64,000 nucleotides of DNA from Cohnella sp. AR92 (GCF_003990975.1 NZ_RZJR01000001.1:248001-312000); one strand, 5' to 3'; positions 1 to 7,979 are shown, numbered from the stretch's first letter. The notes: a model not told the origin generated them from the letters alone. Program-made: numbers and translations.

Positions 1-738
1 TCCGACCAGAATCCGGATGTCGTTCCCCGCGAATTGGCCGATGCGGAGATCGAATCGATCATCCGGGACTTCGGTGAGATGACCCGCCGGGCGATCGAAG
101 CCGGGTATGACGGCGTCGAGATCCACGGCGCGAACGGGTATCTGCTTCAGCAATTCTTCTCCCCGCATTCGAACCGGCGCGAGGACCGTTGGGGCGGCAG
201 CTTGGAGAAGCGGCTCCGCTTCCCGCTCGCCGTCGTCGACGAGGTGAAGCGGGTCGCCCGCGAACGGGCGGATCGCCCCTTCCTCGTCGGATATCGGTTC
301 TCGCCGGAGGAGGCGTCGAATCCCGGCATCACGATGGAAGAGACGTTCCGTCTGGTCGATGCCCTGGCGCAGAAGGAGCTGGATTACCTGCACGTCTCGC
401 TTTTCGATTTCCGGTCCCGTCCGAGACGGGGGGCGGACGAGAGCCTTACCCGGCTGGAATGGATCCAGAAGCGCGTGGGCCATCTCGTTCCCGTGATCGG
501 CGTCGGTTCGGTCCGGACGCCCGAAGACGCCGTCGAGTCGCTCGCCACGGGGACTCCGCTCGTCGCGATCGGGCGCGAGATGATCATCGACCCGGACTGG
601 GCGAAGAAGGTGGCAGCGGGCAGGCAGGAGGAGCTCGAGACGAAGCTCGACCCGCGGGGACGCGAGCGACTGAAGGTACCCGGACCGCTCTGGGATAAGA
701 TCGTTCACGTGCCGGGCTGGTTCCCGATCGGGGACTGA
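1..738 (+). CDS. NADH:flavin oxidoreductase, Old Yellow Enzyme family (5' end outside the window)
   Basis: The reading frame is open from the first base, so the N-terminal part of the FMN-binding TIM barrel lies upstream of the window. The visible 245 residues carry the family's conserved stretch EIHGANGYLLQQFFSP (substrate-site His at visible residue 42), followed by N-R-R-x-D-x-(W/Y)-G-G-S and, further on, an IGVGSVRTPEDA phosphate-binding strand and an IGREMIIDPDW segment near the end. Members reduce activated alkenes with NAD(P)H through bound FMN. An internal TTG at 34 is not a plausible start because the frame and the homology continue upstream. A strong terminator follows at 791. Specific substrate cannot be told from this fragment. 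Confidence 0.9.
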   Translation, partial: SDQNPDVVPRELADAEIESIIRDFGEMTRRAIEAGYDGVEIHGANGYLLQQFFSPHSNRREDRWGGSLEKRLRFPLAVVDEVKRVARERADRPFLVGYRFSPEEASNPGITMEETFRLVDALAQKELDYLHVSLFDFRSRPRRGADESLTRLEWIQKRVGHLVPVIGVGSVRTPEDAVESLATGTPLVAIGREMIIDPDWAKKVAAGRQEELETKLDPRGRERLKVPGPLWDKIVHVPGWFPIGD

Positions 739-790
739 GCGGCGAACGAATAAGCATAGCTGCCGCGAACGGTCGCGGGTAATTGAACAA

Positions 791-833
791 GAGGCATTTG
801 CTGGAGCGAATCTCCAGGGAATGCCTCTTTTTA
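791..833 (+). terminator. Rho-independent terminator after the OYE gene
   Basis: An 8-bp outer stem GAGGCATT/AATGCCTC encloses a CTGGAG/CTCCAG inner stem and is followed by TTTTT. It separates the OYE gene from the SPFH operon. Confidence 0.85.
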
Positions 834-956
834 TTTGCTTCCCTTCACAGGAGAGGAAAAATCTATTAAATGTAGAATTAAGACTACTAGAAGTCGAAAG
901 CTGGAATGAAATAGGCACGGAGTACTACTTCCCCAGGGATTCAGGAGGGTGCAGGC

Positions 957-2270
957 ATGGCCATCATAGAGGTCGTCAAATTCGATGGACCGGAAGGCGT
1001 ATACGCATGGAAATACCCCAATCAGGAGCTGGGCACCTGGACGCAGCTGATCGTCAATGAATCGCAGGAGGCCATTCTCTTCAAGAGCGGCAAGGCTCTC
1101 GACCTGTTCGGTCCGGGCCGCCATACGCTAAGCACGGCGAACATCCCGCTGCTGCAGAATATCGTCAATCTGCCCTTCGGGGGGCGCTCTCCCTTCACCG
1201 CGGAAGTCTGGTTCGTCAATAAGGCCTATTCTCTCGACGTGAAGTGGGGAACGGCAGTCCCGATCCAGCTGCAGGACCCGAAGTATCAGCTGTTCGTCAA
1301 CATTCGCTCGTTCGGGCAGTTCGGGATCGTCATCGAAGACACTCGCCAGTTCCTGACCCGGCTCGTGGGTACGGTGGCGGTGTTCGACAAGGACGCAATG
1401 GTTCGATACTTCCGCGGGCTGCTCATGATGAACATCAAGGAGATGATCTCTTCGTATCTCGTGCTGAAGAAGATCAGCCTGCTGGAAGTCTCCGCTTACC
1501 TGTCGGAGATCTCGAAGCACATCGAGGAACGGGTCATGCCGATCTTCCAAGAATTCGGCATTCGGATGACGAACTTCTTCATCGATTCGATCAATATCCC
1601 GGACGATGACCCGGCGACGCTCAAGCTGAAGGACGCCCTCGCGAAAAAAGCGGAGATGGACATCATCGGCTACACGTACCAGCAGCAGCGGACCTTCGAT
1701 ACGCTGGAAGGAGCGGCCAAGAACGAAGGCAGCGCCAGCGCCAATGTGATGGGCGCAGGACTCGGCCTCGGAATGGGCGTCGGTCTCGGCGGCTCGTTCG
1801 GCCAACAGATGTCGGGCCTGACCAACCAATTAACCGTCGGGTCCGCGCCTAACAAGGTTTGTCCGAATTGCCAGACCTTGAACGGGCAGGAAGCCCAGTT
1901 CTGCTTCGCCTGCGGCCGCGGCCTTCAGGCTTCCGCGTCCCCGGCGAAGGCGGCGCCGGCAATGGCGGCGTGCAACAAGTGCGGGCTGGAATTCCCCGAA
2001 ACGGCGAAGTTCTGCCCGCACTGCGGGGACCCGCATCATCCCTGCCCGACTTGCGGCGCGGACAACGAGCCGGATGCCGACGCTTGCGTCAAGTGCGGCC
2101 GCGCTCTGCGCGAGTCGACCTGCGGCAATTGCGGATCCGCCGTCGACCCGGCGAGCAAGTTCTGCCCGGAATGCGGAACGAATCTCCGCCCGATGTGCCC
2201 GAACTGCAAGCATGAAGTGAAGCCGGGACAGAAGTTCTGTCTCGAATGCGGCACTAAATTGAACGAATAA
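957..2270 (+). CDS. SPFH-domain protein with five C-terminal zinc ribbons (YdjI-like, 'virion core protein' family)
   Basis: A 437-residue cytoplasmic protein. Residues ~25-245 form an SPFH/Band-7-like domain of the YdjI type, starting AIIEVVKFDGPEGVYAWKYP. A Gly-rich linker (~265-285) follows, then five consecutive CxxC-x(n)-CxxC zinc ribbons from ~residue 301 to 434. In Bacillus subtilis YdjI works with membrane proteins YdjG and YdjH to bring PspA to the membrane under envelope stress; that is family knowledge. Here two small membrane-protein genes follow at 14- and 20-bp spacing, which fits the same module. No pspA homologue is in the window. The start at 957 has a GGAGG (943-947) about 9 bases upstream. 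Five ribbons looks unusually many. Confidence 0.85.
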   Translation: MAIIEVVKFDGPEGVYAWKYPNQELGTWTQLIVNESQEAILFKSGKALDLFGPGRHTLSTANIPLLQNIVNLPFGGRSPFTAEVWFVNKAYSLDVKWGTAVPIQLQDPKYQLFVNIRSFGQFGIVIEDTRQFLTRLVGTVAVFDKDAMVRYFRGLLMMNIKEMISSYLVLKKISLLEVSAYLSEISKHIEERVMPIFQEFGIRMTNFFIDSINIPDDDPATLKLKDALAKKAEMDIIGYTYQQQRTFDTLEGAAKNEGSASANVMGAGLGLGMGVGLGGSFGQQMSGLTNQLTVGSAPNKVCPNCQTLNGQEAQFCFACGRGLQASASPAKAAPAMAACNKCGLEFPETAKFCPHCGDPHHPCPTCGADNEPDADACVKCGRALRESTCGNCGSAVDPASKFCPECGTNLRPMCPNCKHEVKPGQKFCLECGTKLNE

Positions 2271-2284
2271 AGGGGCAGGAGACG

Positions 2285-2740
2285 ATGTCAAACGCTTTGC
2301 ATAACCCGCAAGGGAGGAACTCCGGGAGCTCCGGTCGCTTAGCCGTGATCATCCTGACGTTCTTGTACGTTGTGGCGCTGCTCGTTACCGTCGCTTTCCT
2401 GGTGCTGGTTGACGTTCCGGGCAGCCGAGCCGGCCACATCTGGATCACGACGCTGGCTCTGACGATCGGCGAGACGTTCCTGTACGGCACCGCCGTGCAT
2501 TACCAATTGTCTCTGCCGGGCTCGAGAAGGTTGATTCCCTCCTATATGGGAATGGGAACCGCAGCTTTGCTCTATCTCCTTGTCGCGCTCGCGCTGGCCG
2601 TCGTATTCTCTTGGGTCTTGGATATCCCGACCTTCCTTTACGGCCTTCTGCAGTTCATCGCTCTCGGAATCGCGGCCTTCCTGATGGGCCTCTTGGTTCT
2701 CTATAGGATGAACGCGGCCCGGCAAGAAGAAGGCACCTGA
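2285..2740 (+). CDS. Small four-helix membrane protein in the SPFH operon
   Basis: A 151-residue protein with four predicted membrane helices at about residues 17-40, 47-68, 88-108 and 115-140, a short polar N-terminus (Gln/Asn/Ser-rich) and a charged C-terminal tail. It has no motif I recognise. It starts 14 bp after the SPFH gene with an AGGAG site and is followed 20 bp later by another membrane protein, so the three are probably one transcript. By position it may play the part that YdjH plays in Bacillus subtilis, but I cannot show homology by eye. Confidence 0.7.
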   Translation: MSNALHNPQGRNSGSSGRLAVIILTFLYVVALLVTVAFLVLVDVPGSRAGHIWITTLALTIGETFLYGTAVHYQLSLPGSRRLIPSYMGMGTAALLYLLVALALAVVFSWVLDIPTFLYGLLQFIALGIAAFLMGLLVLYRMNAARQEEGT

Positions 2741-2760
2741 AGAAAGGACGAACAGACACG

Positions 2761-3468
2761 ATGGAAATCAACAAACCCAAAATCAGCGACGGCGTCATCA
2801 TCTGGGCCGCGATCTTATTTTTCCCGCTTGCTATCCTGCTTCTGATTATTCGCTTTATGGCGCACGCGAACGTCAACCACATGCGGTCCAAGGACTACGG
2901 GGTCATCTCCTCCTCGCTCGTCTGGTTCTGGCTCGCCTATTCCGTTCTCTTCTATATCGTCTTTAAGATGGATGATACGGACACGGCGCTGACGAACGGG
3001 GAGATCTGGACGGTTCTCATTCTCTTCGCCGTCGTCATGCTCATCCCGATCTTCATCTTCGCGGGACTTTCGAGCGGCAGGCGGAAGAAGATGGACGAAC
3101 GCTACCGGCTTTATCGACATTTGATGGAAGAGCAGGGCATCCAGGATTACAATCAAATCTCCGCCATGACGGGAATCAGCTACCGGAACGTCGAACAGGA
3201 TATGCGTTACCTGCTTGCCCTTCAAGCGCTGACCGGGGACGGCTTCCAAGCGGCTATCGACGCTCTGGAAGAGGAAGAGACGGGCCGACAAGAAGAGGTC
3301 TATGAAGAAGGCGAAGCGGAGGAGTACGAAGAAGATCAGGACGAAGAGGACGATGGTCCTCCCGTCAAGCGAACGGTCGTCTGCCGAGGATGCGGCTCGA
3401 GCACCGCGCTCTATCGCGGCGAGACGGCCGAATGCGAGTTCTGCGGCAATCTATTGACGACGGAGTAA
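2761..3468 (+). CDS. Membrane protein with acidic linker and C-terminal zinc ribbon (YdjG-like role)
   Basis: A 235-residue protein with three hydrophobic helices at about 11-31, 47-67 and 82-106. A soluble part follows with a small helical domain (~118-155, containing AMTGISYRNVEQDMRYLL, which resembles a winged-helix or PCI-like fold), a very acidic stretch rich in Glu/Asp (~162-200), and a zinc ribbon near the end (CRGC ... CEFC). Membrane helices plus a zinc ribbon next to an SPFH protein point to the YdjG/YdjH/YdjI envelope-stress module. That assignment is by context. Last gene of the transcript; a terminator follows at 3522. Confidence 0.7.
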   Translation: MEINKPKISDGVIIWAAILFFPLAILLLIIRFMAHANVNHMRSKDYGVISSSLVWFWLAYSVLFYIVFKMDDTDTALTNGEIWTVLILFAVVMLIPIFIFAGLSSGRRKKMDERYRLYRHLMEEQGIQDYNQISAMTGISYRNVEQDMRYLLALQALTGDGFQAAIDALEEEETGRQEEVYEEGEAEEYEEDQDEEDDGPPVKRTVVCRGCGSSTALYRGETAECEFCGNLLTTE

Positions 3469-3521
3469 GCCGGCGGCGCCCGCTTGCCGCACGATCCTAT
3501 ATTCTTGGTTCAACGAGCATG

Positions 3522-3552
3522 GCCGCAGTCTCCGGACTGCGGCTTCTTTATT
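3522..3552 (+). terminator. Terminator after the SPFH operon
   Basis: Perfect 9-bp stem GCCGCAGTC/GACTGCGGC with a 4-base loop, followed by the T-rich TTCTTTATT. Confidence 0.85.
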
Positions 3553-3664
3553 CTCCTGCGGCGATTCTCTTCAGGCGGGCGAAAGTCGAGGACATATGTC
3601 CTTTCCGGTGGTGCCTTCTCGTTGTTAAATAAGGATATGAAGAGGGGCAAGGAGGAGAATAACG

Positions 3665-4090
3665 ATGAGGGGCGTATTATTGGCTTGTCTGGGCGGGATC
3701 TTCCTCACGCTGCAAGGAACGGCCAACGCGGCGATCGGCGGAAGCATCGGGACTTGGCAGGCGGCAACGCTAACCCAGGGCGTCGGCTTCGTTGCCGCTC
3801 TCGTGCTGGCGTTGGCTGCGCGCGACCGTACTTGGCGAAACCTGAAGCGGGTAAAACCGGTTTACCTGCTGGGTGGGGGCTTCGCCGCTTTCATTATTTT
3901 CAGCAACATTACGGCCATTCACCATAACGGCGCGGCTCTGACCGTGGCCGCCGTGCTGATCTCCCAAATCGCCGTTACCTTGCTCATAGAGAGGGCAGGC
4001 GGGTTCGGCAAGAAACGAGTTCGTTACGCGCCTTCGCAATGGGTCGGGTTCGGCTGCATGATGCTCGGTATCGTGTTCTTGACGCTCTGA
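3665..4090 (+). CDS. YdcZ-type (DUF606) small DMT transporter, first copy
   Basis: A 141-residue, very hydrophobic protein with about four to five membrane helices. The N-terminal motif (GTANAAIGGSIGTWQAA) and the C-terminal half (GGGFAAFIIFSNITAIHHNGAAL and then ISQIAVTLLIERAG) are typical of YdcZ/DUF606 proteins of the drug/metabolite transporter superfamily; their substrate is not known. A second homologue lies at 4841 with a Crp/Fnr regulator between them, so the two half-size proteins may work as a hetero-oligomer. Start ATG at 3665 has an AAGGAGG 7 bases upstream. Confidence 0.85.
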   Translation: MRGVLLACLGGIFLTLQGTANAAIGGSIGTWQAATLTQGVGFVAALVLALAARDRTWRNLKRVKPVYLLGGGFAAFIIFSNITAIHHNGAALTVAAVLISQIAVTLLIERAGGFGKKRVRYAPSQWVGFGCMMLGIVFLTL

Positions 4091-4130
4091 TCCGACTAAG
4101 GACAGGGGTTATCCCAATGGAGGAATCGTT

Positions 4131-4844
4131 GTGAGACAACTTGAGGATAAGGAACGTCTGGAGGGCTATCTCCGCCAATTCGAGCTGGAGAAGGTATTTC
4201 CGCCGGAGCTGCGCAAGCACTTGACGCTTTACCGTTTCGAACCGGATGAAGCTCTTTGCCGCCAGGGGGAAGAACCCCAGCAGGTGTTCCTGATCGTGCA
4301 CGGGAAGGTGCGGATCTATACGACTTCGGCCGAGGGCAGGACGCTTCTGGTGAACTTTACGACTCCGCTCGGGCTCATCGGAGAGATCGAATACCTGCAG
4401 GAGGGGGAGAATTTGAACACCGTCACCGCGGTAACCCCGGTCGAGGCGATCGGCATCCATAAGCAGAGGCTCCGTCCGTTTAACGGAGAGGTTCCGCTGC
4501 TGCAGTTCCTGCTCGATCAGGTCAGCCGAAAATTCTATACCAAGTCGATTGCGCTCAGCTCCCATCTGCTGCATCCGGTCGAGGTCCGGTTCGCCAGCTA
4601 CCTTCTGTCCGTCTCCTCGGACGAAGAAGCGGGGGCGGCAGACCGAATCAGCCTGACGGACATGAAGGACATCGCGGGCCTGATCGGCACGAGCTATCGT
4701 CATCTGAATCGGGTCATTCAAGGCTTCGCGGCCTCCGGGCTCGTCGAGCGCAGGCACGGAACGCTCATCGTGAAGGATAGGACCGGCTTAACGGCAATGG
4801 CCGGCGGCAACATTTACGAAAGGGAAGGGAGAGAAGGCTCATGA
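4131..4844 (+). CDS. Crp/Fnr-family transcriptional regulator
   Basis: A 237-residue protein: a cyclic-nucleotide-binding-fold sensor domain at ~20-140 and a C-terminal winged helix at ~155-225, whose recognition helix lies around GLIGTSYRHLNRVIQGF. I see no Cys cluster for an Fe-S centre, so an Fnr-type oxygen sensor is unlikely; the ligand is unknown. It starts with GTG 4131 and its stop overlaps the next start (ATGA at 4841), so it is translationally coupled to the second YdcZ gene. It probably controls the flanking transporters; that is inference from position. Confidence 0.88.
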   Translation: MRQLEDKERLEGYLRQFELEKVFPPELRKHLTLYRFEPDEALCRQGEEPQQVFLIVHGKVRIYTTSAEGRTLLVNFTTPLGLIGEIEYLQEGENLNTVTAVTPVEAIGIHKQRLRPFNGEVPLLQFLLDQVSRKFYTKSIALSSHLLHPVEVRFASYLLSVSSDEEAGAADRISLTDMKDIAGLIGTSYRHLNRVIQGFAASGLVERRHGTLIVKDRTGLTAMAGGNIYEREGREGS

Positions 4845-5317
4845 TGGCGGGAATGGCCATGGCGCTGGCAGCAGGCGCTCTGATCAGCGTGCAAACGATG
4901 TTCAACAATCGAGTGAACGAGGCGGCCAGCCCCGGGAGCACGTCGGCGTTGGTGTTAGGAATGGGATTTCTCGCTTCCCTCGCTATGGGATTGCTGATGG
5001 AGGGAACTGCTTTTCTGTCGTGGGGCTCGATGGAGACTTGGTTCTGGTTCAGCGGGTTGCTCGGCATCGGAGTGGTCATCTGCAACGTGCGAAGCGTCAA
5101 GCTGCTTGGCCCGGGTTATGCCGTTTCGCTTATCATGGCTTCCCAGCTGCTCAGCGCTCTATGGATGGATTCGCTGGGCTGGTTCGGGCTCGAGAAGGTT
5201 CCGTTCACTTTGTTGAAGGCGGCCGGAGCGATTCTGCTGATCGGCGGATTGGCGCTATTCAAAGCGAGAAAGCCCGGAGCCGCAACAGAAGCCGAACCCG
5301 CTGCCGATGTGCTATAA
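4841..5317 (+). CDS. YdcZ-type (DUF606) small DMT transporter, second copy
   Basis: A 158-residue membrane protein of the same family as the gene at 3665, with about five helices and the family's N-terminal pattern of a Gly/Ala-rich helix followed by a FNNRVNEAAS segment. A conserved-looking GPGYAVSLIMASQLLSALWMD segment lies past the middle. It overlaps the Crp/Fnr gene by 4 bp, so it depends on the same transcript. With the copy at 3665 it makes a transporter-regulator-transporter unit. Substrate unknown. Confidence 0.85.
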   Translation: MMAGMAMALAAGALISVQTMFNNRVNEAASPGSTSALVLGMGFLASLAMGLLMEGTAFLSWGSMETWFWFSGLLGIGVVICNVRSVKLLGPGYAVSLIMASQLLSALWMDSLGWFGLEKVPFTLLKAAGAILLIGGLALFKARKPGAATEAEPAADVL

Positions 5318-5376
5318 TGCGGTCATCCAAGGGGTGTCGACGACTCCCCTAGAATCAGCGGGATGAGGGATGCAGC

Positions 5377-6156
5377 ATGAGATGGACGGTCATGACATTC
5401 AATCTTAGAGTGAACGTGGATTCGGACGGCCGCAACGCATGGCCTTATCGTCCGGCTGCCGTTGCGGCCGCGATCCGGCAGCACGACCCGGATATGGTCT
5501 GCATTCAGGAAGGGCTTTATTCCATGCTTCGGGATCTGGAGCCGCTGCTGGAAGAGTACGGCTGGATCGGAGAAGGCAGAAGAGGCGGGCGGGACGACGA
5601 GCACTGCGCGATCTTCTGCAAGAAGGGCAAGTGGAAGGTCGTCGAGCAGGGAAGCTTCGGCCTGTCGGAGACGCCGGAACGGCTGGGCGTTCTCGGCTGG
5701 AAGGCGGATTATCCCCGCATGTGCACGTGGGCGAGGCTTCGGTCGTTGAAGGAGGAGGCATTCGAGCTTGCGGTGTTCAACACCCATCTGGATCACATCA
5801 GCGAGGAAGCCCAGGCGAACGGCATGGAGCTGGTCAAGAGCCGAATCGGCGCCATGAGGGAGAAGACGGGATTGCCGGTCGTGCTGACGGGCGATTTCAA
5901 CGTGACTCCGAAGCACTCGGTCGTTCGCGGCCTTGGGACCGATGGTTACCGCAACTGCTATTCCGCTCTAGGCGCTGGAACCGCAGAGATCGGCCGGACG
6001 TTCCATGATTTCGCGGGCGGCACGGAGGGGGAGCCCATTGACTATATTTTCGTCACCTCCGATGTTCATGTCGAACGGATCGCGATCGACCGGAACAAGT
6101 ACGAAGGACGTTATCCATCCGATCATTACCCGGTAGTCGCCGTGTTGAGACGGTGA
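5377..6156 (+). CDS. Endonuclease/exonuclease/phosphatase (EEP) family hydrolase
   Basis: A 259-residue single-domain EEP protein without signal peptide. The family's metal and catalytic motifs are all present: MTFNLRVNVDSD near the N-terminus, QEG (metal-binding Glu), NTHLDH in the middle, TGDFNVTP and the final SDHYPVVA with the catalytic His. Members cleave phosphodiesters or phosphomonoesters in DNA, lipids or small molecules; the sequence does not tell which. The upstream gap to the YdcZ gene is 59 bp with no clear terminator, so it may be cotranscribed. A terminator follows at 6171. Confidence 0.88.
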   Translation: MRWTVMTFNLRVNVDSDGRNAWPYRPAAVAAAIRQHDPDMVCIQEGLYSMLRDLEPLLEEYGWIGEGRRGGRDDEHCAIFCKKGKWKVVEQGSFGLSETPERLGVLGWKADYPRMCTWARLRSLKEEAFELAVFNTHLDHISEEAQANGMELVKSRIGAMREKTGLPVVLTGDFNVTPKHSVVRGLGTDGYRNCYSALGAGTAEIGRTFHDFAGGTEGEPIDYIFVTSDVHVERIAIDRNKYEGRYPSDHYPVVAVLRR

Positions 6157-6170
6157 GTTAAGCCGCATAG

Positions 6171-6210
6171 AAGACGGTTTCGAGATGGTTCTCGGGCCGT
6201 CTTTCTTTAT
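6171..6210 (+). terminator. Terminator before the sugar locus
   Basis: Stem AAGACGG/CCGTCTT with an inner CGAG/CTCG pair, then TTCTTTAT. It insulates the sugar locus from the EEP gene. Confidence 0.8.
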
Positions 6211-6319
6211 GCGCAGGGGGCCATCAAGCGAGCGCGAAGGGTTTCGTTAGCCGTTTAATCCACTCAAAGCGCCGTTTCCGAGGCAGAAAATAAACCAGAA
6301 GAGTTTAGCAAAAACACCC

Positions 6320-6348
6320 TTGAAATCGCCTCCGCATGGGTTTATAAT
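6320..6348 (+). promoter_or_regulatory. Sigma-A promoter of the sugar importer operon
   Basis: TTGAAA (6320-6325), 17-bp spacer, TATAAT (6343-6348). The predicted start is near 6355, which places the first GAAACGTTTC operator over the start site and leaves a leader of about 260 bases before the first gene at 6617. Confidence 0.85.
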
Positions 6349-6354
6349 GGGCTC

Positions 6355-6370
6355 ATTGAAACGTTTCGAT
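6355..6370. promoter_or_regulatory. LacI-family operator O1
   Basis: ATTGAAACGTTTCGAT, one mismatch from a perfect 16-bp palindrome, lying immediately downstream of the TATAAT box. The same core GAAACGTTTC occurs at 6541, 16648 and 16800. Two LacI-family genes are in the locus. It is 2 bp shorter between the half-sites than a CcpA cre box. Confidence 0.82.
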
Positions 6371-6383
6371 ATAAGCGCTTCCA
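6370..6383. promoter_or_regulatory. Possible cre box (CcpA site)
   Basis: TATAAGCGCTTCCA fits the cre pattern TGNAANCGNTNNCA except for one base (A instead of G at position 2). It directly adjoins operator O1 downstream of the promoter, a position where CcpA normally represses. Confidence 0.45.
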
Positions 6384-6537
6384 AAATCGAATAGGTTAGG
6401 ATCAGCTTATCTCTGCTTCAGAACGTTATTGAGTTATTTTGGATTCATAAGCTTGATTTTATGCGGAAAATCATGGATTTTCCCATAAAAAAGGTTAGTT
6501 TTACGTAGTAAGAAGGTACCCTTTTTTTTCGAAAAAA

Positions 6538-6553
6538 ATCGAAACGTTTCGAT
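6538..6553. promoter_or_regulatory. LacI-family operator O2 (perfect palindrome)
   Basis: ATCGAAACGTTTCGAT is a perfect 16-bp palindrome 183 bp downstream of O1, inside the leader. It could act as a roadblock or as the second anchor of a repression loop. Just upstream an A-rich stretch (6487-6494) can pair with a CC(T)8 tract (~6520-6529), a weak attenuator candidate. Confidence 0.8.
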
Positions 6554-6616
6554 GAAAGGGTTGTCATTTTGGATTTACAAGGTTTCGCTCACACTAAAGA
6601 CGGGGTGAAGGTACAA

Positions 6617-7918
6617 ATGAAGAAAAAAGGAATCATCACGGTGGCTGCACTGCTCTCGATCTCGCTGTTGGCAGGCTGCGGCTCGAACGACTCGAACAAC
6701 TCCAACGCGGGCGCTTCCGGCGATTCCGGCGCCTCCGGCACGGCCAGCGCCTCGAGCGGCACGAGCGGCGGCGGCTCGACTACCCTGAAGGTATGGTTCA
6801 TGGGAACTTCCGATTCGGTCGAACCGATCGCGAAGATGTACGAGGAGAAGAACCCGGGCGTGAAGGTTGACGTTCAAGCGATTCCGTGGGATGCCGCTCA
6901 CGATAAATTGCTGACGGCGGTCGCTTCCAAGGAAGGTCCGGACGTCATTCAGATGGGTACGACCTGGATTCCGGAATTCGCCGAAGCGGGCGCATTGCTG
7001 GACCTGGCGCCTTACATCGAGAAGGATCCGGCTCTCAAGGCGGACAATTTCTTCGATGGCGCGATTCAAACGACGCAATTCAACGGAGTTACGGTCGGCA
7101 TTCCTTGGTACGTAGAGACCCGCGCCCTGTTCTATCGCTCCGATCTGCTGGCTGACGTCGGCTATCCGGAAGGACCGAAGACTTGGGATGAGCTTAAGGA
7201 TGCGGCTGAGAAGCTAGTCGCCAAGGGCGGCAAGGGCCATTATGCCGTGAACATCGATGCCAAGGACCAGAACTATCTGTCCATGTTCGCTTGGCAAGCC
7301 GGCAGCGACATCATCGACAGCAACCGTCAGCCTCTGTTCAACAAGCCGGAATACGTGGAAGCGATGAATTACCTGAACAGCTTCTACAAAGAAAAGCTGG
7401 TTCCGGTCGGTTCCGAGCTGGACACATTCGCAGCCTTCAAGGACGGCACGCTTCCTATGTTCATCAGCGGTCCTTGGATGATTCAAGGCGTGAAGGAGAA
7501 GGATCCGGAGATCGAGGGCAAGTGGACGATCAAGACGCTTCCTGCCAACAAGAACAACAAGTCGCTTATGGGCGGTTCCGACCTGTCGATCTTCAAGTAC
7601 AGCAAGCATCCGGAAGAAGCGGCGAAGTTCATCTCCTTCATGAGCGGCATGGACGCCCAACTGAAGTATTATGAGACTTCCAACTCCTTGCCGGCCCTGA
7701 AGGAAGCTTGGAACGACTCTCGCTTCACTTCCGATCCGTTGATCAGCGCGTTCGGCGAACAGCTCAAAGTGGCCGTTCCGACTCCGATGATCGCCGAATG
7801 GGAAGAAGTATCTCAAGCGTCGGTTGCTTCCTTCGAACAGATCACGATCGGCGGAGCCGACGTGCAATCAGAGATGGATAAGCTGAACGGCAAGATTGCG
7901 GGAATTCTAAGCAAGTAA
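6617..7918 (+). CDS. Sugar ABC transporter solute-binding lipoprotein (family 1)
   Basis: A 433-residue lipoprotein. The signal peptide ends in the lipobox LLAG-C21, followed by a Ser/Gly/Ala-rich tether (~22-58) and a two-lobe carbohydrate-binding domain (TTLKVWFMGTSD onward; AAFKDGTLPMFISGPWM in the hinge region). It captures an oligosaccharide outside the membrane for the permeases encoded just downstream. I chose ATG 6617 over an upstream in-frame TTG (6569) because of the GGGTGAAGG site and the lipoprotein signal. Context with a GH94 phosphorylase and GH3 enzymes suggests beta-1,2-gluco-oligosaccharides as ligand, like Lin1841 of Listeria innocua; that is inference. No ATPase gene is in the operon, so a shared MsmK-type ATPase is expected elsewhere. 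Confidence 0.9.
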   Translation: MKKKGIITVAALLSISLLAGCGSNDSNNSNAGASGDSGASGTASASSGTSGGGSTTLKVWFMGTSDSVEPIAKMYEEKNPGVKVDVQAIPWDAAHDKLLTAVASKEGPDVIQMGTTWIPEFAEAGALLDLAPYIEKDPALKADNFFDGAIQTTQFNGVTVGIPWYVETRALFYRSDLLADVGYPEGPKTWDELKDAAEKLVAKGGKGHYAVNIDAKDQNYLSMFAWQAGSDIIDSNRQPLFNKPEYVEAMNYLNSFYKEKLVPVGSELDTFAAFKDGTLPMFISGPWMIQGVKEKDPEIEGKWTIKTLPANKNNKSLMGGSDLSIFKYSKHPEEAAKFISFMSGMDAQLKYYETSNSLPALKEAWNDSRFTSDPLISAFGEQLKVAVPTPMIAEWEEVSQASVASFEQITIGGADVQSEMDKLNGKIAGILSK

Positions 7919-7948
7919 TTCGTCATTCTTTCCGTCGCGATTGCCGAT

Positions 7949-7979
7949 GCCGGGACTCTACTTCAGCGAGAGTCCCGGC
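7949..7979 (+). terminator. Intercistronic hairpin between binding protein and permeases
   Basis: A perfect 11-bp stem GCCGGGACTCT/AGAGTCCCGGC with a 9-base loop and no proper T-run. Such hairpins after binding-protein genes usually stabilise the upstream mRNA or let only part of the transcripts continue, giving more binding protein than permease. Confidence 0.65.

Noticed and set aside
834-956. Sigma-W promoter for the SPFH operon, as for ydjI in Bacillus subtilis
   Set aside because: No TGAAAC-N16-CGTA pattern found upstream of 957.
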